Assembly: GCA_030526885.1 (NCBI GenBank)
Contig: JAUNBV010000040.1
Coordinates: 1 to 13,278, forward strand
Direction of reading: 5' to 3'
Length of the DNA: 13,278 nucleotides
Source of the DNA: Syntrophomonadaceae bacterium
GTDB lineage: Bacteria; Bacillota; Syntrophomonadia; Syntrophomonadales; Syntrophomonadaceae
Shown here piece by piece: positions 1 to 6,240 of the stretch. The position numbers and the translations under genes were made by a program. Below the pieces are notes generated by a model. That model was not told where the DNA came from and made no database searches. It saw nothing but the letters and a program-made list of their open reading frames with translations. Each line of letters opens with the position of its first letter. The stretch's first letter is position 1.

Positions 1-467
1 AATATCTGCCTATTGACCCGAAGGCGCTTCCTTACTGGCGCATCAGCGGGGCGCTGACCGGGCTGGTTTACTGGCTCGCACTGGCGGGGTTAATCGCTCT
101 ATGCTTGCTGTCCATCTGGCCGCGGGAGCTCATACTGCCAGGCGCGCTGCTGGTGCTGGCCCTTACCGTTTACAGCGTGTTGCTGGCTCCGTCGATCCGC
201 TGGCGCACCTGGCGCTATCTAGTCACGGAACAGCAGATAGAATTGCGCTACGGCGTGCTCATACGTCATCATGTCATTATTCCCATGGTGCGGGTACAAC
301 ACGTGGACACCGAGCAGGGGCCGCTGTTGAAAAGCTTTGGCCTGTCCACCGTCATCATCGCTACCGCGGCAGGCCGCCATCACATACCGGCTCTGGCCGA
401 CGCAGTGGCGGCAGAACTCAGGGAAAAGATATCGCTGCTCGCGCGGGTGGTGGATGAAGATGTCTGA
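1..467 (+). CDS. bPH2-domain membrane protein, YdbS-like (5' end cut by window)
   Basis: The reading frame is open from base 3, before the first possible start, so the gene begins outside the window and 154 C-terminal residues are visible. They show two hydrophobic helices (about residues 14-36 and 40-60) followed by a bacterial PH domain of the bPH2 (DUF304/YdbS) type from about residue 65. Its typical pattern is a WRTWRYLVTEQQIELRYGVL stretch, then a basic strand with PMVRVQHVDTEQGPLLKSFG. Known family members are small integral membrane proteins. Bacillus YdbS works with YdbT and the pair has been linked to resistance to membrane-active antimicrobials, but the molecular role is unknown. 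The stop overlaps the start of the next bPH2 gene, the usual YdbS-YdbT arrangement, so the two are almost certainly co-translated partners. Family call is firm; function is not. Confidence 0.85.
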   Translation, partial: YLPIDPKALPYWRISGALTGLVYWLALAGLIALCLLSIWPRELILPGALLVLALTVYSVLLAPSIRWRTWRYLVTEQQIELRYGVLIRHHVIIPMVRVQHVDTEQGPLLKSFGLSTVIIATAAGRHHIPALADAVAAELREKISLLARVVDEDV

Positions 468-1884
468 ACGGCAGCGCACTCATCCCTTTGGCATAGTTGA
501 CTCTTTTATCAAAAACATTCGTATGATTATTAATGCCCTGCTGCCCACCATCATTATCCTGCTGGGCACCGATATGGGGCGGCGCTGGCTGTTGCCCGCC
601 TCCGGCGCTATCTTGCTGCTTTATAGCATATATTCCATTGCCTGGTGGTATCGTTATGTTTATTACATCGAGGATGATGAACTGCGGCTGGAGTATGGGC
701 TGTTGGCGCGCAAAAAACGTTACATCCCGCTGGAGCGCATCCAAAATGTGCAGCTCAGCGAAAATGTGCTGCAGCGCCTGCTGGGACTCACCGGAGTCAA
801 GGTGGAAACTGCCGGCGGCTCGGCCAAAGCGGAAGCCGATTTATACAGCCTCCGCCGCGAACAAGCCAGGCAACTGCGCCAACTGCTGCAGGCGGGGCAC
901 AGTACAGGCGACACCCACCCCGAACAGCAGCCCGACTATCCGGAATACCGTCTCTTGGGCCGCGACCTGCTGCTGGCGGCGGCCAGTTCCAGCCGCGTAC
1001 TCTTGATCTTCTCCGGCCTGTTCGCCCTGGTGAGTCAGATAGAGCAGTTGTTTCCCAACCGCGACATCGGCGGTGTGATGGAAAAATATATGTACAATAT
1101 GCTGGATCTGGGCTGGCTAATAGTAATCTTATTGGGGCTGGCGGCACTTTTAGCGGCCTGGCTTCTGGCTTTCATCAGTGAGGTGATGCAATGGGCCAAT
1201 TTTAGGCTGGTGGTAGAGGGCGACCGAATCCTCATCAGCCGCGGATTGCTGACCCGGCGCCAGATTGCCCTGCCCCGCCGGCGCATCCAGGCGGTGCAGA
1301 TTATGGAAAATATCATCCAACAGCCCCTGGGTTTGTGCCGGCTCAAAGTCATTATGGCCGGCAGTTCCACCGGAAATGCGGAGGCCTCAGTACTTTATCC
1401 CCTTCTGCGCCGATCGGAGCTGACCGAGTTTCTACAGGTCACGGTACCCGAACTGGCGATATCCGCAATGACGGTAAAACCGATTCCACGCCGCGCCGCC
1501 ACCCGTTATTTCGTAGTCTTACTACTGCCTATCTCCCTTATGCTGGCAGTATGGTGTTTATTGGTGCCCCATGGCTACTATGCACTGGTATTGCTCCCGC
1601 TCTTTATCTGGCTGGCTTATCGTCAGTATAAGGACGCCGGCTGGCAGTTGGAGGGCAACCGGCTGCTGTTGCGCCGACGACGCGTAACGCTCATTACCAC
1701 CCTGTTGGCCCGCCGCCGCCTCCAATCTCTGGACTGCTCGCAGTCCATATTGCAAAAGCGCACGAATTTGAGCGCTATAAAAGCCGCGGTAGCCTTCGGC
1801 AACAGCGGCACGCAAATCAAGCTGGTGGGGATAGGGATTGAAAACAGTCATGGACTGCAGAAGTGGTACCGGGAGCAGGGTTGA
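460..1884 (+). CDS. Triple bPH2-domain membrane protein, YdbT-like
   Basis: A protein of 474 residues, close to the roughly 490 of Bacillus YdbT. Three bPH2 (DUF304) domains are visible, at about residues 65-150 (IEDDELRLEYGLL, then PLERIQNVQLSENVLQRLLG), 246-330 (FRLVVEGDRILISRGLL, then LPRRRIQAVQIMENIIQQPLG) and 391-465 (GWQLEGNRLLLRRRRV, then LLARRRLQSLDCSQSILQ). Hydrophobic pairs of helices lie before and between them, at about 22-62, 170-240 and 345-382, giving a membrane protein with repeated cytosolic-type PH modules. I chose the ATG at 460 because the GGTGG at 445-449 is at usable distance; an ATG at 454 (two residues more) is possible. The start lies inside the end of the YdbS-like gene (8 bp overlap), implying translational coupling. 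The pair probably forms one membrane complex, perhaps protecting against envelope-active compounds by analogy with Bacillus; that role is inferred only. Confidence 0.88.
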   Translation: MSERQRTHPFGIVDSFIKNIRMIINALLPTIIILLGTDMGRRWLLPASGAILLLYSIYSIAWWYRYVYYIEDDELRLEYGLLARKKRYIPLERIQNVQLSENVLQRLLGLTGVKVETAGGSAKAEADLYSLRREQARQLRQLLQAGHSTGDTHPEQQPDYPEYRLLGRDLLLAAASSSRVLLIFSGLFALVSQIEQLFPNRDIGGVMEKYMYNMLDLGWLIVILLGLAALLAAWLLAFISEVMQWANFRLVVEGDRILISRGLLTRRQIALPRRRIQAVQIMENIIQQPLGLCRLKVIMAGSSTGNAEASVLYPLLRRSELTEFLQVTVPELAISAMTVKPIPRRAATRYFVVLLLPISLMLAVWCLLVPHGYYALVLLPLFIWLAYRQYKDAGWQLEGNRLLLRRRRVTLITTLLARRRLQSLDCSQSILQKRTNLSAIKAAVAFGNSGTQIKLVGIGIENSHGLQKWYREQG

Positions 1885-2084
1885 GCGCTCCCGCTCTATC
1901 CGGCGCGGCACGGGTTAAGATGCCCGATCTTGCCGGCATCATCCCCCATCAGGGGCTTGAACCATACCACCCCCCGTTATTCGGCTCCACATGCCGATAA
2001 TAGGGGGGTGTTTATTATAGTGCTTTGGTTATTGACTAGTGGGATTTTACTTGCTTACCTTAATAACAACGGCCCCGCCCAGGT
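1885..2084. other. Convergent intergenic region
   Basis: This 200-bp gap separates the two convergent units. Besides the terminator stem at 1968-2017, only a short CCCC/GGGG hairpin (about 1944-1955, loop CATCA) is visible, too weak to call. I see no credible small ORF, and no separate T-tailed terminator for the minus-strand VWA gene. Confidence 0.6.
1968..2017 (+). terminator. Intrinsic terminator of the bPH2 operon
   Basis: CACCCCCC at 1968-1975 pairs with GGGGGGTG at 2003-2010. The stem can continue inwards through GTTAT and CGGC against GCCG and ATAAT, with single-base bulges. The 3' arm is followed by TTTATTATA. It lies 84 bp after the bPH2 stop and points towards the convergent VWA gene that ends at 2085. 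The minus-strand side lacks a T-run (GTATGGTT follows), so it would be a weaker stop for the opposite transcript. Confidence 0.8.
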
Positions 2085-3860
2085 TTAATTATCCAAATCA
2101 TATTTAATCTGTCTGGTCTCGTGGCGCACGATGTTGATGAGGTTGCCTTTGTTTAGGTCATCCACCAGATAGAGGGCGCCATCCGCCGCATCGCACAGTT
2201 TTTCGAGATAATACTTGTTGGCTTCCATGCCAATGCAGATGAACCTAACTTTCTTTTCTTTGATTTCTTCCGCAGCTTGCAGGGCGTCCGCTCTGGCGTC
2301 CACCGTCCATTTGGGGACATTGGGCAGACCGTCGGTAATCAGCACCATCAAGGGGTTTTTAGCGCGGGTGCGCTCTATATGCTTCATGGCGGTGACGATG
2401 CCATGGGTCAGCGGAGTCAGGCCGGAAGGATTTATGGAAGCCAGCCCGGTGTTTAAGGCGGCGAGATTTTTGGTAAACGGCACAGCCACGCGAGCCATGC
2501 GATCCTGAAAGGTCACTACGGCTACGCGCTCACGCCCGGTGAGCAGCAGGTGCTGGGCCAGATAGCAGGCGGCCTGCCGCTTATCTCCGGCCATGCTGCC
2601 GGATGCGTCCAGCAATAGGCAAATGTCGATGGGAATATACGTCTTTTTATCGTAGTAGTGCAGATCGGTCTTGTCTATGGTGAGACGGGAATCGCCGCGC
2701 ATCACCGAGTTGATTTTAGCCTGTACGATAGTGCTGGGCACAGCCAGATTACCGCCCCAAGAACCGCCGGTGTTGCGGATGGTCTTTTGGTAGTTTACAA
2801 ATTCGATGGGGCTTCTCTTGCGGTCGCTGCTGCCCAGCTTTTTATAGCGGCTGTTGCCGGAACCGGGCATACGGCGGATGTTGCGGCGTATTTCGGTCTC
2901 CAGTTCCACCTCGTGCAGCACCATATATTCCTTGAGCCTGGCGCCGTTTTTAGTCAGCACTTTGCCCAACGGGGTGTTTTTTATGATATCCAGTTCCTCC
3001 ATCTGGTCCACCAGGTCTTCTATGTCGCCCCATTTCTTGCTCTGCTCCTCCATGCCTTTGCGGCGAAACACATTGGTGGAATAGCTATCCATAAATTCTT
3101 CTATTTCCTTTACCCCGCCCAAACGCTCGGCCAACTTGACCACCAGCATGTTGACGTTTTCCTTGTCCGGCAGGGTCATATGGGTATGCCCTTTAAAGGT
3201 TTTCCAGGGCAGGCGCAGGTAATCGGAAAAGTCCTCCTGCGTTTCCTTCTGCTTGCCGTGGGTTATGTTGCTCACTTTGGCCGGTTTTATATCGATATCG
3301 CTTAAGGCTTCCTCGACGGCAATGGCGATAACATACACCAAACGGTAGTTTTCGCGCTGGAATCGGGCCAGAATGTGGATGTGCCCGCGGCCTTCATCGT
3401 TGCCTTCCAATGGCCTTATACGACCCTGCACCAGCTCATACAGCTCCCCGAAGCCGCCGTTACAGGACAGGATTACCTGCCGCAAATGGTCGTGCAATAT
3501 GCGGTCATATTCCGCTTCGGCATATTTTAGCTGGGGGTCTTGCTGCAGGATATATTTTTCAAAAGCGCGGTAAATCGCCCGGGCGATGTATACGGGATCG
3601 ATATCTCCGGGCTGATGATAGATGTCGATATGAACTACCTGGTCTTCATCGATATAGTCCAGATAATGCTTGCCGGCATCCTGGTTGGTGAGGATGCGGA
3701 TCTGCCCTTTTATGCGTTTTTCAGGCATACGAGCGTGTGCCCTACGGCTGACCACGCTGGATTCGCCTAAACGCACGCCTTCATTCTGGCTGAAATACAA
3801 ATTGAGATAGTTTCCTACGGCTTCCGCATTGGCGACACGCCCGGCATCAAATTCTTGCAT
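2085..3860 (-). CDS. VWA-domain protein, magnesium-chelatase subunit D-like
   Basis: A 591-residue protein whose C-terminal 180 residues form a von Willebrand A domain with a complete MIDAS metal site: D418-x-S420-x-S422 (DASGSM), T482 (SGLTPLT) and D510 (LITDGLPN). This matches the VWA domain of ChlD/BchD/CobT-type chelatase subunits, which bind an AAA+ partner and transmit its ATP-driven movement. Unlike ChlD, the first 400 residues show no Walker motifs or AAA+ relic. They are a charged, mostly soluble region I do not recognise, with a basic stretch (RRNIRRMPGSG) before the VWA domain. I prefer the ATG at 3860 because GAGGTG sits 7 nt upstream; a TTG two codons earlier is too close to it. 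The gene starts 12 nt after the stop of the AAA+ gene, so the two form an operon and probably a complex. The substrate is unknown. Confidence 0.87.
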   Translation of the reverse strand: MQEFDAGRVANAEAVGNYLNLYFSQNEGVRLGESSVVSRRAHARMPEKRIKGQIRILTNQDAGKHYLDYIDEDQVVHIDIYHQPGDIDPVYIARAIYRAFEKYILQQDPQLKYAEAEYDRILHDHLRQVILSCNGGFGELYELVQGRIRPLEGNDEGRGHIHILARFQRENYRLVYVIAIAVEEALSDIDIKPAKVSNITHGKQKETQEDFSDYLRLPWKTFKGHTHMTLPDKENVNMLVVKLAERLGGVKEIEEFMDSYSTNVFRRKGMEEQSKKWGDIEDLVDQMEELDIIKNTPLGKVLTKNGARLKEYMVLHEVELETEIRRNIRRMPGSGNSRYKKLGSSDRKRSPIEFVNYQKTIRNTGGSWGGNLAVPSTIVQAKINSVMRGDSRLTIDKTDLHYYDKKTYIPIDICLLLDASGSMAGDKRQAACYLAQHLLLTGRERVAVVTFQDRMARVAVPFTKNLAALNTGLASINPSGLTPLTHGIVTAMKHIERTRAKNPLMVLITDGLPNVPKWTVDARADALQAAEEIKEKKVRFICIGMEANKYYLEKLCDAADGALYLVDDLNKGNLINIVRHETRQIKYDLDN

Positions 3861-3872
3861 CCGCAATCACCT

Positions 3873-5102
3873 CTATTCGGCATCGGGATTCAATTTCTTT
3901 TCCGTCTGAACCAGTTCATTGCGTCCCATGCCCTTCATAGAGCGGGCGTTGCTGGAAAAATAGTTTTCGTCTATTTTTTTATCTCTGTCATCCGAGCGCT
4001 TGCGGCTACGGCTGTTCAGCACGCCCTCACGGGTGCCGCGAAGATCGCTGTCGTTGGTGAGCTTAAGCAATACATCACTGCCCACGCGGTGGCGCAGTAC
4101 CTGGGGTATGATATGGGTAACATCGGCCAGCATGGCCTGATCGCGGTTGCGGAGCACCGAATACAGCAACGCGCCCTGTTGCATGGCTTCGATAGCGCGG
4201 ATACTCTCCAGGTTGTATTTGATGTACAGCCGGGCGATATAGTTGCGCAGGAAATCCGGCAACTCGGCTTTGGCATAGACCCCGGCCCAGCGAATTATAT
4301 CGGCGCGGTATTTTTCGTTTTGCTCTTGAGCCGCTTCTTCCCGGGCGGCAGATTTGTCGTCCACCTTTTTATCGATTTTATAGCTATGGGAGTTTTCCCG
4401 GAGCATTTTAGCAATGGCATCCACGTTGTCGGGACGGCCCATGTAGCACACCATGTCAAAGCGGTCGGAGAGCTGACGGCGAATCTCTTCCAGGGCGCCG
4501 GGGTCCTCATCCGGGTTGGAGGCGGCCCATACGGATACGCTTACCGGCAAATCCACCGTGGGCAGACCGGCTTCCTCAATCTGGAGATGTCCCGGCTTGT
4601 TGCCCATGACATCCAGCAATATATCGGTTATTTCCGGGGAAGTATCCGCCAACCTGTTAATTTCATCAATAAAAATGATGCCGCGATGAGCCTGCGGTAT
4701 CAGTCCGGGCAAAAGCTGGGCCTCCGGCTTGGTGACATCGGTCAGGCTGCTCAAATCAATGCTGCCGGCCACGGTGCCAACCCGGGCCGAGTGGGATATC
4801 TCGAGGAAGGGCATGCGAATTTCCTCCGTTCCCAATGCCGCCACCTCCTCCGTAGAGAGGTCGCGATGGCGGGGACAATGCGGAGCGTGGGGATCGCAGT
4901 TATAAATACATCCTTTAATACGGGTGATGGGCGGCAAAACATCCTGTATCGCGCGCATGATGGTGGTTTTTCCTGTGCCGCGCAGACCCTCGGCATGAAT
5001 ATGCAAAGGCTCTCCTACCAGGGAGGATATCGCCGACATCAGCACCAGCTCAAACAGGACTTCGTTGCCTTCATAACGCTCTAATCGTGAAAACGTAATC
5101 AA
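3873..5102 (-). CDS. AAA+ ATPase, magnesium-chelatase subunit I-like
   Basis: A 409-residue AAA+ ATPase of the ChlI/BchI/MoxR-related clade. Walker A is GLRGTGKT at residues 39-46, Walker B is GIIFIDEIN at 141-149, sensor 1 is AASNPDED at 193-200 (N196), and an arginine-rich RRQLSDRFD follows at 208-216. The chelatase-type YNCDP signature is at 67-71, within a Cys/His-rich stretch (C65, C69, H72, H75, C76, H79) that could bind a metal. The tail after about residue 350 is highly charged and basic. The start is TTG: an AGGAGG lies 7 nt upstream and no ATG is nearby. It is the first gene of a unit with the VWA protein. Family knowledge says such AAA+/VWA pairs remodel a partner or insert a metal. 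With no ChlH or CobN homologue in the window, I cannot say whether this is a true chelatase. Confidence 0.9.
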   Translation of the reverse strand: MITFSRLERYEGNEVLFELVLMSAISSLVGEPLHIHAEGLRGTGKTTIMRAIQDVLPPITRIKGCIYNCDPHAPHCPRHRDLSTEEVAALGTEEIRMPFLEISHSARVGTVAGSIDLSSLTDVTKPEAQLLPGLIPQAHRGIIFIDEINRLADTSPEITDILLDVMGNKPGHLQIEEAGLPTVDLPVSVSVWAASNPDEDPGALEEIRRQLSDRFDMVCYMGRPDNVDAIAKMLRENSHSYKIDKKVDDKSAAREEAAQEQNEKYRADIIRWAGVYAKAELPDFLRNYIARLYIKYNLESIRAIEAMQQGALLYSVLRNRDQAMLADVTHIIPQVLRHRVGSDVLLKLTNDSDLRGTREGVLNSRSRKRSDDRDKKIDENYFSSNARSMKGMGRNELVQTEKKLNPDAE

Positions 5103-5168
5103 ATGCTTTCCTCCTTACATATAATATTCTCTCCTTCGTCCGTACAAATAATATTTATATACAAACTA

Positions 5169-5197
5169 ACTATAATTCATTTTGGCGCGGAAAACAA
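5169..5197 (-). promoter_or_regulatory. Sigma-A-type promoter for the AAA+/VWA operon
   Basis: On the minus strand TTGTTT (5197-5192) and TATAGT (5174-5169) are separated by exactly 17 bp, a good match to TTGACA-N17-TATAAT. Transcription would start near 5162, giving a leader of about 60 nt that contains the AGGAGG site of the TTG-initiated AAA+ gene. Confidence 0.6.
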
Positions 5198-5222
5198 CAT
5201 TAATTTACAAAGATAATATACT
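5194..5222 (+). promoter_or_regulatory. Candidate promoter for the radical SAM gene
   Basis: TATACT (5217-5222) is a good -10 box. The hexamer 17 bp upstream, ACAACA (5194-5199), matches only half of a -35 consensus. It overlaps the -35 box of the opposite promoter. Its strength would probably be low or dependent on an activator. Other -10-like sequences, TATAAT at 5171 and GATAAT at 5212, have no acceptable -35. Confidence 0.3.
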
Positions 5223-5241
5223 TTTCTCCACTTTATTAATC

Positions 5242-5260
5242 TGTTAAGCTTTTATTAACA
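5242..5260. promoter_or_regulatory. Palindrome TGTTAA-N7-TTAACA, possible operator
   Basis: Perfect 6-bp inverted arms at 5242-5247 and 5255-5260 are separated by GCTTTTA. The palindrome lies just downstream of the candidate plus-strand promoter and directly abuts the AGGAG ribosome site (5261-5265). It could be a dimeric repressor site or a weak RNA hairpin hiding the ribosome site. In AT-rich DNA such symmetry also arises by chance. Confidence 0.3.
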
Positions 5261-5278
5261 AGGAGCGTGATTCCTCAC

Positions 5279-6163
5279 ATGCGCTATGAAGGAACGGTAT
5301 ATCGACCGCCCAGTGAAGCCGAAAGCCTGCTAATCCAGGCTACTATCGGATGCCCGCATAATAAATGCACCTTTTGCCCCATGTATAAGGGCCAACGATT
5401 CAAAGTGCGCCCGGTGGAGGATATCAAAGCGGATCTGCTGTCGGCTCGCAATCATTACCATGAGCATCTGCCCGCTATCCGTTCTCTGTTTTTTCCCGAC
5501 GGCAATACTATTATCCTGAAAACCGATCAGCTGGTGGACATATTCGAGTACTCCCATGAGTTGTTTCCCTGGCTGCAACGCATCACGGTGTACGGCTCGG
5601 CCAAATATGCCGGCAAAAAGGGGCCTGAAGATTTTCGCCGCCTGCGGGCGGCGGGGTTAAAACGCATCCACATGGGAATGGAGAGCGGCGATGATGCCGT
5701 GTTGGAGTTGCTGTGCAAAGGCGCCGACAGCGAGGCTGTCATTCGCGCCGGTTCCGCTATCAAGGCCGCCGACATTGAGCTCAGCGAGTATTATCTGGTG
5801 GGCGCGGGAGGCAAGGAACTCAGCCATGACCACGCTTTGAACAGTGCGCGCACCGTGAGCGCCTTTTCCCCGGACTTCCTGCGCCTGCGCACTCTGGTCC
5901 CGGTACCCGGCACGCCCCTGTACCACGATTACCGTAGCGGTAAGTTCGTGCCGCTGACCCCGCATCAGGCCCTGCAGGAAATCGGCCTATTAATCGCCAA
6001 TGCCAATTGCCAGCAGACCATGGTCACCAGCGACCATGTCTCCAATTACTGGAATATCGCCGGTATGCTGCCCTATGAACGCGAACCGATGCTAAAGGAG
6101 ATTAAACGCGCGCTGGCAGTGGATGAATCCCGCTTCCGACCCGCTGATCCCACCCGTTTGTAA
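5279..6163 (+). CDS. Uncharacterised radical SAM protein
   Basis: A 294-residue radical SAM enzyme. The iron-sulfur motif is C25-x4-C30-x2-C33 (GCPHNKCTFC), the Elp3-like spacing rather than the classic CxxxCxxC. It is followed by LFFPDGNT in the position of the SAM-binding GGE-type strand, and by HMGMESGDD on a later barrel strand. A later LVPVPGTPLY stretch resembles that of COG1032/Elp3-type barrels. The opening MRYEGTVYRPPSEA is typical of a conserved bacterial family of about 290 residues with no assigned reaction. No B12-binding, TRAM or SPASM domain is seen. I prefer the ATG at 5279 on family resemblance. A GTG at 5267, four codons earlier, is in frame but only 1 nt from AGGAG, whereas ATG is 13 nt away. 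It is transcribed divergently from the AAA+/VWA operon and precedes the phosphatase gene by 77 bp. Confidence 0.88.
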   Translation: MRYEGTVYRPPSEAESLLIQATIGCPHNKCTFCPMYKGQRFKVRPVEDIKADLLSARNHYHEHLPAIRSLFFPDGNTIILKTDQLVDIFEYSHELFPWLQRITVYGSAKYAGKKGPEDFRRLRAAGLKRIHMGMESGDDAVLELLCKGADSEAVIRAGSAIKAADIELSEYYLVGAGGKELSHDHALNSARTVSAFSPDFLRLRTLVPVPGTPLYHDYRSGKFVPLTPHQALQEIGLLIANANCQQTMVTSDHVSNYWNIAGMLPYEREPMLKEIKRALAVDESRFRPADPTRL

Positions 6164-6240
6164 AGCAAACATATCACTATGGGCAGGAATGAGGGCCCCG
6201 GCGGGGAATCCTGTTGATATACCAAACTACCGGGAGAATT

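Larger units (their letters stand above)
5103..5266. promoter_or_regulatory. Divergent promoter region
   Basis: A 164-bp AT-rich region between the divergent AAA+ and radical SAM genes, clearly lower in GC than the coding DNA on both sides. It holds candidate promoters for both directions, whose -35 boxes overlap, and a palindrome close to the radical SAM ribosome site. The arrangement would let one regulator or RNA polymerase competition link the two units; this is inference. Confidence 0.7.

Noticed and set aside
1944..1955. Small CCCC-CATCA-GGGG hairpin after the bPH2 operon
   Set aside because: It is too short and lacks a T-tail. The real terminator is the larger stem at 1968-2017.
2658..3305. 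A 215-codon open frame on the plus strand inside the VWA gene
   Set aside because: It is antisense to a confident gene, has no family features, and its histidine- and alanine-rich composition is typical of a shadow frame.
3855..5084. A 409-codon open frame on the plus strand, antisense to the AAA+ gene and almost the same length
   Set aside because: It mirrors the AAA+ gene through codon bias. Its translation shows no recognisable domain, while the minus strand has complete AAA+ motifs and a strong ribosome site.
6164..6240. CCCCGGCGGGG hairpin between the radical SAM and phosphatase genes as a terminator
   Set aside because: The stem is only 4 bp and no T-run follows, so there is no support for a stop or an attenuator.
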